From Tetragonia tetragonoides (taxonomy: Eukaryota; Streptophyta; Magnoliopsida; Caryophyllales; Aizoaceae): DNA of 64,000 nucleotides. A model generated the notes under the pieces. The model did not search any database. It saw only the letters and a list, made by a program, of their open reading frames with translations, and was not told the DNA's origin. A program made the translations under genes and the position numbers. The stretch is taken from NCBI GenBank assembly GCA_038025085.1, contig CM076144.1:16827501-16891500 (forward strand), written 5' to 3'. Below are positions 11,778 through 24,332 of this stretch, in pieces (the first letter of the stretch is position 1; every line of letters begins with the position of its first letter).

Positions 11778-14352
11778 TGTAACACCCCCGAATTCGCAAC
11801 GATTTCCAGGGAACTATCGACGTTGCTGTCCACGACTCGACACCGCCGAACCGTCACGGACCCAGGGGAGTGCTACTGCAACATTTATCGCTAAGGAGTA
11901 AATGCTAAGCAGACAGGAAAACTAGGTATCAAAGGAAGCATCTAAACAAATTAAACATAAATATCAGAGTTGTCTATCCAGCGGTCTTAAGTCCATTATA
12001 GTTTTATTACAACTTTGCCTTCAAGGGCACAAACCAAAATCCCGAATAATCCAAGGTAACCAATAAATTCATAGTCCTAAACAAACAGCCCACATTCAAC
12101 CTTCTAGCAAACCGTCCTCACTCAGCTACACCTGCACTTTAGTTTCCGTGACGGAAACAAGGTACAGAAAAAAAAGAGAAGAAACAAAAGAAAACAAAAA
12201 TCAGATAAACTGAATAAACGTCGTCCATACCCAGTAAAAACACTTTCGCAAACCTTACCTGGGTTTTAGAAGAATCATTGAAATTCATTTGCATGCACAA
12301 GTAGTCATACAATCAAGCACATGCATACTCGATATTCAATTACATGCAATTCTTGCTTTAGTGATCATTCGAATACAAATAGATAAACCATCTTGATTAG
12401 AGAGATAAGAGAGCGAATAGAACAGCGATTACCCATACTGTTCATAGATAGATATAGACATGCCATGGACTTACGCTAGTGTATACTCACACTACCTCTA
12501 ACATAATAAATAAACAATGGAAAATGATCCGTCCCGAACAGACTATGAGGTGTCCATAAAAGTAACTTGGGAATAACGCATCCCTAAACTATATCAATTA
12601 GATAAGTCTCGATAGCTCGGCTACTCCTAGGGATCCATTAGGAGTCTTATCCTCATTTAATTCAATTCACGTACTTGAATTGATTGACCTAGTAGTACAA
12701 CGAGACCACGACATACTACTTCATTTCATGCTCATGATAATGAATAATAATAACGACGATTATGACATAAATGCATATTAACAATAATCATGCTTCATAT
12801 ATGTCTAACGAAATTTCGGCAGCACTTCGGCAGTAAATCATGATATCCAAAAATTACACTTTCACAAATAACATCCAACAAATATAATAGGTGCTCATTA
12901 GAACTCAATAATATCCCATTCCAAATAGCACATATTATTATATCATAATAATATTAGAAATTCAACATCGCCATAATTAAACATTAATTAGCATATGAAC
13001 TAATTAATTAACGAAACTTTATAAACTTATCATACTCAATATAAATCATATTTGCAGCGAATAATATATTTCAAATTCTCATAATTAATGACGATATAAT
13101 TTAATCATGCTTCTATATTAAATTCACACAATTAGCACAAAACACATCAAAATAGTTTTGATGGAGCTTTGGAACGAGGTAGACACAAATGCTTACCTAA
13201 CACATGCTCACTAAGAAGTAGGTAACTTGGCTAATCACAACACGATCACGCTTGTCCGTTTGGTCCTAATTAAAAATAATTACCGAGATATAATTAATAA
13301 ATACGAAAATCCAAACAGTACTGAAACAGTAAAATAATATTTTTATTAAATTCTTTGATTTATTCCAACCAATCTAGGATGTTGAAAATCCGGATTCGGA
13401 CTCCGAACGAGTAAAGAACAATAAAAACAATTATTGAAAAATACTGAAAATACGAAATTAATTAAAACGAAATAATTAAACAAAACCCTAATCGGTTTTT
13501 CTAGTCTAGGCCGTGATACACCAAGCATGGGGACCCACGATCCAGCCCATCACCAAGACCACCACCCACGGATCACCATGGTCGGCGGTGGCTCGCAGGA
13601 GCATCGGCGACGGAGAAGAGAGAGAGCGCGAGAGATCGCGAGAGGGAGAGAGGAATTGCGAGAGAGAGAGAGCGACTGAGAGGGGAAGGAGCGATGGGCA
13701 GGGCCTAGTCGCATCGGCCACCCAGGCGCGGCTTGGTGGCGCGGCGGCGGCGCGACAGCCGCGACTCAGCAAAACAGGGGAGTGGGAAAAACAGAGCATG
13801 AAAGAGAGAGAAAGAAAGAGAGAGAGAGAGGGAGGGGGATTACCAGCAGGAAGAGGAGGCCGGTGGCTGGCCTGGTGGCCGGCGACAGTAGGGAGAGAGA
13901 GAGAGAGAGAAGGTGTGCGGTGGAGAGAGAGAGAAACCGTGAGGGAGGAGAGAGAGAGAGAATTGGGGTTTTTTTGCTCAGTTTTTGCAACTGATCAACT
14001 GGCCCATCTCTTAGCTTATATAGGTGTTTGGTCAAAGAAACTCAAACCCTACTAGAATTAGGATTATTTTCTGATTTAATTGCTAATTAAAAACAATTAA
14101 AACTAATTAAATGCTAATTAAAACCAATTAAAACAATATGAATAGGCTTTATTCATATACAAAACCATTTTAACTAAATCTCTCAATTTGATAATTATAA
14201 ATCCCGAAATTCCCATAATAATAATTAATATTATTATGGCTTAATTTGAGTAAATCGAATCGTTAAATAAATATACGATTTAAATCTCCAAAACTATTTA
14301 TAAATGAATTATAAATTGATATTATAATTATACAAAATATTGGGGTATCACA
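11778..14352 (-). repeat. Gypsy LTR shared by two tandem elements
   Basis: On the minus strand the LTR runs TGTGATACCCC (14352) to GGGTGTTACA (11778), 2575 bp. A primer-binding site follows its end, so it is the 5' LTR of the copy at 7666-11777. The sequence before its start (14353 onward) is also element-internal, with the same polypurine tract and stem-loop that precede the 3' LTR of the plus-strand copy. It is therefore also the 3' LTR of a second element. A TATA box on the minus strand is at 14022-14015. Confidence 0.9.
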
Positions 14353-14540
14353 TTCTACCCTCCTTAAAAGAAGTTTCGGGACGAAACGAGTTTACCCATA
14401 CAAAGGTATAAATCGATTTTAGGACAACGATAATGCAATGCGTGTACTACGGTTGTGATCTAAGTCGATTAGTAGTGCAGCATGCAATGCTAGAACATGC
14501 AACTCGTGCAAAGCGGTAAACATAACGCGAAATTACTAGG
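14353..14540 (-). mobile_element. Remnant 3' internal end of a second gypsy element
   Basis: On the minus strand this matches 4730-4944 of the plus-strand element, including ACCGCTTTGCACGA, the stem-loop GTTTCGTCCCGAAAC and AAGGAGGGTAGAA at the LTR edge. Homology stops near 14540, where unrelated sequence begins. Everything upstream (gag, pol) is missing. Confidence 0.82.
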
Positions 14541-15035
14541 TGTGACACCTGTCTCGTCGACTTTTTCGTTTCTCGTACAGGGACGAAATCTCGGCATCCG
14601 CCGAGCAGTGTTTAGTCACTGTCTGCTGAAGCAATCTACGTTGATCATTCTCAAAGTATCACTAACCTTTTCATTCACTCTGAATATAGGTCCCCAGCAG
14701 ACGTTTCAACCATCTACGAGTGGTGTTTGTCCTGCTAACCATAACCTTTATTTTTGTTGTGTTCACAGAGATGAAATCTTAGCGCGCTACGTGACCCGCT
14801 ATCAAGAAAAGAATTGCAATAGCTAAATGATGGTGTGCAATATCGGTCAGCCACAGACCCCTAGTTACTGGGTCTAATCCTCCATGAAAAGTACGAGCAT
14901 GTCCCAACTCAGGTTTGTCTTCAAATGCATACATACTGTACACTCTCACACACCATGTGCACATCAGCATCATGTGTCGCCTTCGGAATACTTTGATCTT
15001 CGTTTTTACTCAAGCTCGATCAAAATGGGGGCTTC
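14541..15035 (+). mobile_element. 3' internal remnant of a Tat/Ogre-like gypsy element
   Basis: This noncoding stretch ends with AAAATGGGGG (15022-15031), a polypurine tract, just before a TGTAGACGCC LTR start at 15036. I see no recognisable coding domain in it. It is placed by position and by the tract only. Confidence 0.5.
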
Positions 15036-16318
15036 TGTAGACGCCAATAAAGTGCGTTCAAATTTCTCCGCAAAAGCCCAATGATGAAAGGAGTAATTTA
15101 TAAACTTGAATGCTATTTTTTGCTTTAATAGGTAAAATAAGGTCTCGGGTTTTTCCTCGATCACTCATTCAATCCAATCCTATTCAAAAGCCACGTTCAA
15201 GAGCTTTCCAACGATACCTCTCGTGTCTTTTTCCGACTCCCGGTCGCCAAGTTGCGAGCCGGGGGTAAAACCGTATTTTACCCCAGGAGGGTAAAACAGT
15301 CTTTTCATATTTTGGGAATACTAAAAATTCCTACGAAAATAAAATGGGATTGGATTAAAAGCCAGGGCTGCTAACGATTGTGGCCAGAGCCGCTGGCGGC
15401 CCTGGCGCCGCTAGCGGCGCTCGCTAAGTCTCCAGGCCCGACTATTTTTCAGCCCTTAATCCAAATTTCGGCTCCTCTTCACCCGTCCAACCCTACTTCA
15501 TTTGCATGTAAATATGACCCTCGACCCTCATTCAAAAACACACAGTCTACAGTTGACAACCTCTATTCTCAGGAGTATTAACACTGAGCTTCTCCCTCTT
15601 TCTTCCAAAGTTTATTGTTGAGATCTTGTCTTTACTATTTTTGATAAATATAGCCTACAGTTCAGGTACTAACTCCTGAGGGGTCAAATTAAATTAATTT
15701 CCTTATTGTTTTTTTTTTCATAGTCATAATGTAGATATCATGCTAAGTAACGTCTTTTATTGCTTACTGAGTATCGTCTTTCCAAGCATATCTAGTCGTT
15801 GTAATGTTCAATTTGTCAATCGAATGCATGTCTAAACAAGGGTTGAAAATAAATGTTGTGATGCTTGTGATGAACCAATTAATAGTCTAAGTCTAGGTTG
15901 TTAATCTGGTTTTGCATGGGAATTATGTCTTTAAATTATTAAGCAAACTTGAGTTAGTAGAGGCCGTCATAAAACGGGCGAGTTGGATGCCTAACACCTT
16001 CCCACCTCGTACCTTCGCCCTCGAACTTTTTATTCTTGGGTACTCATATATTCTATATGAGCGGGAGTCTTTCTAAAAACATGATCAGTTCACTTATCGC
16101 GCTATTGGGTTGTCCCTTCGGATCGTCCTTTCGGTTTGTCCATTCGATAAAACGCCGATAGCAGATTTGTGACCTCTTTCATGGTTTTTATTCAATTCAA
16201 GTCTTTTCAAAAGCTTAACTCGATGGTCCCTTGAACTTATCTAAACCCCCAGCTTACAAATTTTCTATAAGGACGTACTCTATGGAAACCGATGGATGGA
16301 AAATCTCGGGTCCTTACA
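15036..16318 (+). repeat. 3' LTR of a Tat/Ogre-like gypsy element
   Basis: It starts TGTAGACGCC, as does the large LTR at 56813, and ends GGTCCTTACA (1283 bp). Near its 3' part is GGATGCCTAACACCTTCCC, a sequence I know from many plant gypsy LTRs. It sits inside a minus-strand chromovirus LTR, whose remaining part begins at 16319. A perfect GC palindrome lies at about 15406-15421. Confidence 0.65.
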
Positions 16319-17722
16319 ATTTTCATACACACATAAGCATATAATCAAGCATACGCATAACGACATTCTTTTACATACAATTCTTGTATAGTGATTGCAC
16401 CAAATACGACATAGACAATCCGTCTTGACTAGTGAGATGTAAGAGAGTGAATAGAACAGCATGTACCCATACTGTTCATCGAAGATACAATCATGTCGTG
16501 GACTTAATGACTCTAGTGTGCACACTACCTCTAGTATAATAAACGAGTCTAAATGACTTAATAAATGCGGAATGATCCGTCCCAGACACACTGTGAGGTG
16601 TCCATAAGTAACTTGAGAATCACTCATCCCTTGAACTACACCATTAGGTGTAATCCCGATTGCTCGACTACTCCTCGGGATCCATTAGGAGTCTTACTCT
16701 CATTCAATTAAATTCACATAATTTGCATTGGTTGACATAGTGGTACTACGTGACCACAATTTACTAATTCATTTCATGCTCTTGACAATGAATAGTAAAC
16801 AACGACGATAATGATAATTCAATACGATGAGAATTAACATGCTTTAATTCAATGATGATAATTCAACAATGATGACATGCAATGTCTAGCACAATTTCGG
16901 CAGCACTTCGGTAGGGTAATATGATATCCAAAAGTCACAAATCATCCAAGACATTCAACGATAATATATAGGTGCTCACTAGCACTCAATAATACCCATA
17001 CCAATTAGCAAATATTTAATAGCATTATAATACTAATACTTCACCATTCAACAATTGTCCAATAATCATCATATGGACTAATTAATTCCCAAAACATGAT
17101 AATATCAACATGCTCATTATGAACAATATTTACAGCAGTGAATCATGCTTAATAACTTCATATTAACGACGATATAATTTAATCATGCTTTGCATTAAAT
17201 TCACAACAAATTTCCAATGAGCACATAACACATCATTTTGATGGGGCTTTGGAAGAAGGTAGGCATGAGAGCTTACCACTACAAACGCTTCCAAACAGAA
17301 AGTACACTCCAACAACCGCACGCTTGCTCGTTAGGTCCTAATTAAAAATAATTACCGAATCAATATTAATTCAATACGAAAATTCAAATAGTAACGAAAT
17401 ATTAATCTGATAATTTTATTAAATGCCTTGATTTATTTCAACCAATCTAGGCTTTTGAAAATCCAAATTCCAATATCGAATGAGTGCAGAAAAATAAAAA
17501 CATTAAATCAAAAATTACTGAAAATCGAAATAATAATTACGAAAATACAAAAACGAAACCCTAATTTCAAAACTAGGTCTAGGTCACGGGTACCCATGCA
17601 TGGGACCCATAACCCGACCCATCACCATCACCACTACCCACTGACCACCATGGCCGGTGGTGGTGGTCGCCGGAGCACCGGCGGTGAGGAGAGAGAGAAA
17701 GTCGTGAATTGAGAGAGGAAGA

Positions 17723-17789
<67 letters not shown>

Positions 17790-17926
17790 AAAGAGAGAGC
17801 AGGGGGAAGGGGGTCGGAGCCGACCACCCGCCGGTCACCACCCAAGTGACGGCTTGGTGGTCCGGTGGTGGTCCGGCAGTGGCGCGCCCGAAACAGAGGG
17901 CGAGAGAGAGAGGTTTTGCGAGGGAA

Positions 17927-17996
<70 letters not shown>

Positions 17997-18481
17997 GCGA
18001 GGCTTACCGCCGGTGGGGAGAGCTTGCTGGTGGCCGGCGATGGCAGGGAGAAAAGAGAGAAAGAGAACGCCGGTGAGGGGAGGGAGAAAGAGAGAGAGTT
18101 ACGTGAGTTTGAGAGAGGAGGAGAGAGAAAGCTTGTGAGGGTTTGATCAGTTGTGTAAACTGATTAATTGCCTCCTCTTTTTCTTTTATAGGCGCTAAGT
18201 CAACCCAAGTCAAATACTAGTAGGTTTAGGAATTTATTTAATAATTTTCTGATTTAAATAGCTAATTAAAACTAATTAAAACCATATGAATAATTCTTAT
18301 TCATATATAAAACATTTTAATTAAACTCCTCAAATTTGGTAAATACAATTTATGAAAGTCCCATAATAATAATTAATATTATTATGACTTTAATTGAATA
18401 AATCGAATCCTTAAAAGAACATACGATTTAGTCTGCGAAACTATTTATAAATCATTTACAAATCAATATAAGGGTATCACA
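16319..18481 (-). repeat. Third gypsy LTR, truncated at its 3' end
   Basis: This is the same LTR family as 11778-14352, on the minus strand from TGTGATACCC (18481) to the match near TATGCTTATGTGTG at 16319. There it is cut by the Tat/Ogre-like LTR. The sequence beyond 18481 is not element-internal, so this is the outermost 5' LTR of the tandem array. Two long GA tracts (17725-17790 and 17930-17995) mark the leader. About 400 bp of its 3' end are missing. Confidence 0.88.
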
Positions 18482-19424
18482 ATGGTCAAGAGCGGTTTGC
18501 CACAAATACAATGATGGCAGTGTGGACATTGATATATTTCAGCCTAGATGTGAATCTTCCCATACGTGGAATGGTATTTTACATGGGGCTTAAACACTCC
18601 GCCAAGGAGTCAAAACTTCAATTGGAGATGGTACGAAAACTTTATTCTGGTACCACGCATGGGCGGAGGATATACCCCTAAGTGACATCACTTTGGGTCC
18701 TATTGATTATTATATCTCTGATTGCACTGTAGCAGAGATGTGGAGCGAGAATGGGTAAAAATGGGACTTGTTTATCCACCTCTTGCCAGCTAAATCACTT
18801 GAAAAGATTGCTTCCCATTTTGTCTCCCACTCACACGGGGAGGACCAACTCTATTGGCAAGGTAGCTCGTCAGGACAATTCACCATTAAATCAGCTACGG
18901 AAGTCATTCGTAGTGCAGTGGAGAGGGTGACGCATGATAAATGGCAACTTGTGTGGAGGGTGGTTACACCACAAATAAAAGTGCAGGTCATTCCTATGGC
19001 TAGCATTACACGAAAGCTTTCTTTGCAATGAGAATAGAATGCGAAGAAACCTAGCCAGCTCTGCAGCGTGTACAGACTGTGGACACCCGTCGGAGACGTG
19101 ATGTCATCTCCTTCGGACTGCCCTCGTGCACGAGAAGTATGGGGTCCCCTTCAACCCCCAATAGAGTATATTCTTTTTACTCTGTCTCGTTATAACTGGA
19201 TTGGCAGCAATTTAGCTGCCACCGAGCACTGGCCCACCAAGTTCGCCATTGGGGTTTGGTGGTTGTGGAGATGGCGGAATGCCCGCTCAAATGAAATCCC
19301 AATGAATAAGCTGCAGTTCATTATGGAAATGGGAGATGACTACCTCAAGGCTGTGGAATTTAAGCTAACTAAGCTCCCAACTACCAAACACAGACGTGAG
19401 GAAGTGATGGTGAGGTGGGAAGCA
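18482..19424 (+). pseudogene. LINE ORF2 C-terminal remnant
   Basis: Plus-strand frames, with stops, give SIGDGTKTLFWYHAWAED (~18620-18675), QLYWQGSSSGQFTIKSATEV (18847-18906), WQLVWRVVTPQIKVQ and FAIGVWWLWRWRNARSN (~19242-19290). This is the region after RT in plant L1 LINEs, including a zf-RVT-like domain. The frame is broken near 18755 and 19030. The fragment runs directly into copia RNase H sequence at about 19425. Confidence 0.75.
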
Positions 19425-19792
19425 CGAACCCTAGTTGTTGCACGTTCGAATACTGAGACCGAGTATCGCGCTCTTGCTGATGCACTTATGAACTAGTTTG
19501 GCTCCGTTGGTTGCCGGAGGATATAAGAGTGAAACAACACTCTCCTACTTCTCTTCATTGTGACAATTGAAGTGCTATTCAAATTGCTCATAATGAAGTA
19601 TTTCATGAGAGGACTAAACACATTGAAGTGGATTGTCATTTCATTTGACAACATCTTGTACAAAATGGACTTCTACCTCGTTGTCGTTTCTTCCTTTGAT
19701 CAGACGGATGACATATTCACCAAGGCACTTCTGCCTCGACGTTTTGCTGATCTAGTTTTCAAGCTCAAGATGGGTTCTCTACCACGTTGAGC
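19425..19792 (+). pseudogene. Copia RNase H C-terminal fragment
   Basis: VVARSNTETEYRALADAL is the classic start of the copia RNase H end segment. It is followed in changed frames by IQIAHNEVFHERTKHIEVDC-like sequence, DDIFTKALLPRRFADLVFKL and a stop. The polypurine tract TTGAGGGGGGGGGG (19793-19806) and an LTR follow at once. The N-terminal two thirds of the element are absent and replaced by LINE sequence. Confidence 0.85.
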
Positions 19793-19806
19793 TTGAGGGG
19801 GGGGGG

Positions 19807-20001
19807 TGTTAGCAATATTTTATAGGATCGTTTTCATAGGATCTTCAGAATACCTCATATAGTATCTTCTTGATATTATACTAAGTAGATTGCTCATATA
19901 ATTTATTCCCTTCTATATTTATAGATATTCATAGGTGTATATATATACCTTGTACCTCACAAACTTCATATAAAATACATATTCTTTCTCTATTTCTAAA
20001 A
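19807..20001 (+). repeat. Short copia 3' LTR
   Basis: It begins TGTTAGCAATATTTT straight after the polypurine tract. It ends near 20001 (CTATTTCTAAAA), by analogy with short LTRs of Ale-type copia elements. The 3' boundary is approximate because no second LTR is present. Confidence 0.6.
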
Positions 20002-20293
20002 GTAGTAATGCTATCAATGGGCATATGGCCACTCTTATTAAGTAGTTAATTGTGATTAACGTCCAATATTCTCCAATGGACGTGTCTTTAGTTAAGCGGA
20101 AAAAAATTGTGAGTTGTGAGTCTTGTGAGTTGTGACTCGTCCGAACGAACATGTATTTTTTTTGGAAACAAATTGAAGAGATGCAACAGTTGGTTGCATT
20201 CACTAAAATTAGCGAAATTTTCAAGTCACACAATAGCTGTAAAGAATTACAACCGTTCACAAAGTGTTTTGTTGGCAATATATAAAATTATAA

Positions 20294-22083
20294 GGCCGCT
20301 GTTATTGCCAGGTCATGAAATACTAATGCCAGATTATTATTTCTGTGAGTTGACAATTTAACCCTTTATTTTAATTAGGCAACCCAAGTTATTTTCTCTT
20401 CATTTATAATAAGTGTCTTGTTCAAGTTTCCTTATTTATGTATTGAATATCTATGTGTTTAATCATAATGATAGCCAAATAAAAATCTTACCAAAATTAC
20501 AAAAAACATTTTCATTCATACATACAAAATATCTAAGAAATTAGTGTGATTTCCTTAGATATACACGATTAATAAACTAATTCTCATAATAGCTTCGGTT
20601 GAAAACTATTTCCCAACATATACGCCATGTAGGATTGGACTAAGGCAAGGAAAGCTTTATTATTATTTATTTATTTATTTATTTCCATTTTCATCATTAT
20701 TATTTTTATTATTTTAATAATGAGTAATTCTTTTATTAAGCAAATCAATCTTCAAGAAGAAGATGCAAATAAAGCACGCCACAAAGACAAGTCCCAAGTA
20801 GTATCTCTGATCAACATCGAACCCCCACCTTATTGTTATGATTTATGGGTTGAAACAAGGTGAGTTAAGTATGAGATTTTAGACTCAAATTTATACTAAG
20901 CATTATATAACAGGATATATTTATGAATGAATTACATCATAGGTTCTTTTTAATAAGTAAAAAAGAACTGAATTGACCTTGCATTGAAAAATAGAACAAA
21001 TTTGACTTGTAAAAAGAAAATAAAACAGATTAGACAAATAGCAGAACAAAAACAACTAGGCCATATATTTGATGCATCAACATATATTTTAGATCAAGAG
21101 ATCGAATACACATACATCAAAACGCAGAGTGCTAAATGATGATTGATAGAGCCCAACAAGTAACTACTGAAATACTAACTAGCAAAAAAATAAGTAATTA
21201 GTGAAATACTAGTTGTCATCATATAGTAGTAAACAGGGGGTGATTCGCCAATTGCAGCTATGCAATTGCAGATTTGCAGGTGTTCTTACCTTTCATATTA
21301 ATCGAATAATAGCAAAATAGCACAGATGAGACGAGCGAATTATATCCCCTTAGTTCCTTTTATAATTATTGTCACTATTATTACACATTAGGGGAAAATA
21401 AAATAAAATAGCTTTCCTTACCTTAATCCGATCCTGGGTAGTGTATATGTAGGGAAATAGTTTTCAACCGAAGCTATTATGGGAATTAGTTTGTTAATCA
21501 TGTATATTTAAGGAAATCACACAAGAAATTAATAGAAGAATTGTATCATGCATGTGTTATTATTTAAAACTTTGTAGTATTCGTTCTTTTAGTTTTAAGA
21601 TGGTTCAATGAAATCTCTTTGGTTTTGTTAGCCATGTATGTTTGGAAAACAAAAAAAAGGATCTAGGTTAGCTTCTTTCTCTAAGAATTTGATTGGAGAA
21701 GTTATGCTGCTGAGGCCTGTGGCCCTGGGTAGAGCATATGTATAGAAAATAGAAATAGAATGCATGAGAATCTAAATAGCAGCCATGAAAATTCAAAATT
21801 CATGAGTTAGGGGATAGAGTATATGATATGATGAGAGCGAAATAATTTGTAACATGACATTTTCAATCTCTCTCAATCTCCCTCCAAATTTTGTTGCTAA
21901 ATTAGTGGAGCTATTGGATCTCTAAATTCAACAACTTTCATAAATTTGTTTGTAAATAAGATCAATTAAAGATAATGGAGATAGAATATGTTTATTGCCT
22001 TATTAATATGAAAGACTAAATTGACAACTCAAAGAATTATTGACCTAGCATTAGTATTTTATGACCTGGCAATAACAGCGGCC
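20294..22083. mobile_element. Non-autonomous TIR transposon 1
   Basis: The outer inverted repeats are GGCCGCTGTTATTGCCAGGT at the left and its complement ending 22083, continuing for about 80 bp. A second inverted pair lies inside: about 20540-20660 against 21400-21530, including ATAGCTTCGGTTGAAAACTA. AATTATAA flanks both sides (20286-20293 and 22084-22091). The 8-bp duplication suggests hAT, and the long inverted repeats suggest a Mutator-like element. There is no transposase. Confidence 0.8.
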
Positions 22084-22094
22084 AATTATAAATA

Positions 22095-23231
22095 GGAAAA
22101 ATGGATGCTAATAATTCGAAGTTTGGACTGTCCGCCGCGAATAATCTCAAGTTTGTTTTCAGCCCCAAATAATCCCAAGTTTAGACCGACCCGCCCAAAA
22201 TAGTCTAAGTGAGGATGGTGCTAAACATCTAGCACGGGCCGTTACAATTACACGTTTTCATGTTTAAATTTTTTTTTTTGAAATGCTAAGAATCCTTTTT
22301 AGCCCCCATTGTTGTTTATCTTCAACCTCTCTCCCTTACACATTCTCTATCTCTGAAAATCTTCAGCCCCTTTCTCTCTCATACACACACACTCTCTCTC
22401 ATAAATCTTCACCCCCTCCCAGCCTCCCTCATAAACCTTCACGCCCCCTCCCAGCCCCCTCATAAATCTTCAACCAAAGCATTGCAATGCAAATCTTCAA
22501 ACCCCAACCATTCTGTCTCTCCTCACTTTCTGTCTCCTCTCTTTTCACAGTAATTAAGCTCCACCCTCTTTAATATCCACTTCTATGTTCTGCGTTTCCC
22601 TCTTATTTATAAAGCCCCCAATAGATCCACTAGTAATGATGATAACGAAGATGAAGAAGAATAAGAACATGTAATTGGAGATTGCGTGGTCTTTGAAGAT
22701 GGAATCTTTGAAGACCCATATCTTGAACAAGAACTGAATTTTCAATTTCTTCCATTTCAATCGCTACCCATAAGCTCAAAAGAATAAATAACTCACCACC
22801 AAGCCCAAAAAATGAGCCTCAAAATTTAATAACAGAAGAACGGGGCAAATTTGTGGAGGGAATATACATGATCAAGAAGGAAGAAAACAAGAGTTGAATT
22901 TGGAATTGGAAGAATATTTGAGGCTTTGAAATGAAAATTTGGCCTAATTAAAATTTTCATGGAGAGAGTGTGTGTGTGGAAAGGAGAGAGGTTGAAGATG
23001 AACAATAATAAAATTGGGATTTGGGGTTAAAAAGGTTTCTTAACGTTTCAACTATTTTTTTAACGATAAAATGTTTAATTGCAAACGGTTCGTAACAGAT
23101 TTTAACGTCATCCTCATTTAAACTATTTTGAGCGGATGGGTCTAAACTTGAGATTATTTAAGATTGAAAGCAAACTTGAGATTATTCGCAGCGAACGGCC
23201 TAAACTTCGAATTATTAGTAGTCATTTTTCC
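22095..23231. mobile_element. Non-autonomous TIR transposon 2, Mutator-like
   Basis: The inverted repeats exceed 160 bp. The left arm has TAATAATTCGAAGTTT and GCGAATAATCTCAAGTTTG, and the right arm (23070-23231) is its complement. Homology continues further in with TCTTCAACCTCTCTCC (22319 against about 22985). The flanks are TTATAAATA (22086-22094) and ATATAAATA (23232-23240), a 9-bp duplication with one mismatch, as for Mutator-like elements. No transposase was seen. Confidence 0.8.
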
Positions 23232-23240
23232 ATATAAATA

Positions 23241-24329
23241 TACCACTATTTTTGACATTTGGATTTACTAATGTGTTTCCCTAAAATACTATCATACACA
23301 TATGCTTTTCGATTCTAATATAAAGACATTTTCCTCGGCCGTCTCTATATAAGGGGAAAATTACTATTGTTAAGATAGCTTTTAAGAAGTGTCTTGCCTT
23401 TTAATTAAATTATAAGTGAGAGTGTCTTGGGTGTGCCATATTATTTGTTTGATAATATCATTTCCAATTTTCTACTGTAACAGCGTCATGGGCGGTGGTT
23501 TATGGTGATTTGGAAGGGTGGTAACGGTAGATCTATATTTTGTGGTGTAGCCACAATGTGAAACTGCGGTGGCTTTCATTGTCGCCATCTACTTGCGTGG
23601 AATAGCTGTCTGAGTTCATTGTATTTCATCTCGTGAAAATTGGGGGGATCTGTCATGAAATTTATTTGTGTTGCCTTGAATCAGTTATTGTCTTTAATTA
23701 CTATACTCATTTGCGAGGTCCATTAATAATTCACTATTTTTGACTGGAGTATTAATAATTCACTATTTTTGGGGTCTTTTGGTTGTTGCAACAAGCTTAG
23801 AGAGAAAAGGAAGAGGGGAGGAGTTTGGGAGACACTTCTAGTTTTGGGACAAAATGGTTTACGCAAAGTATTTTTGGATTTAAGTTAGCAATCCCTTTTA
23901 GTTTTGTCAATATTTCAATAGACATTATACTATGTTTGGGAATGAGAAAAATCGTAGAAAAGTGAATAGGTGGAAATCTGCATAAAAGTAAAACAGTGGA
24001 AATTTTATCATTTTCACTTGTTTGGTTCATCAGCATAATGATTGTACAAATGTAGGAGATTTACACAGTTTTCTTTTATTTAGTTTGTTATAATAAAAAA
24101 ACTATTGTAGAATAGACTTTCTTTTTGGGTTTCCTCAGATTTCCATAGATTTTCCATCATTTTTGAGGGAAAAACTATGGAAATCTAATTGGGCAAATTA
24201 TAACTAGGAAATTTCCTCAAAGTTTCATGTTTTTAATTTTCCATAGTTTTCCTTACTAACAACCAAACAAAGCAAATTTAATGATTTGTATAGTTTTCTC
24301 TAGTTTTGCTTCATTTTGCTCATTAACCT
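23241..24329. other. Intergenic sequence, no gene seen
   Basis: This is AT-rich. A direct repeat TATTAATAATTCACTATTTT occurs at about 23720 and 23750. TTTGGTTGTTG-like and ACAACCAAACAA motifs near 23779 and 24260 could be ends of an old MITE but are too short to call. Confidence 0.4.
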
Positions 24330-24332
24330 TAA

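Noticed and set aside
22283..22760. Short frames rich in Ser, Pro and Leu
   Set aside because: They lie inside TIR element 2, are low in complexity and match no transposase.
23777..24275. Possible MITE with TTTGGTTGTTG and ACAACCAAACAA ends
   Set aside because: The matching ends are about 10 bp, the interior is not symmetric and no target-site duplication is clear.
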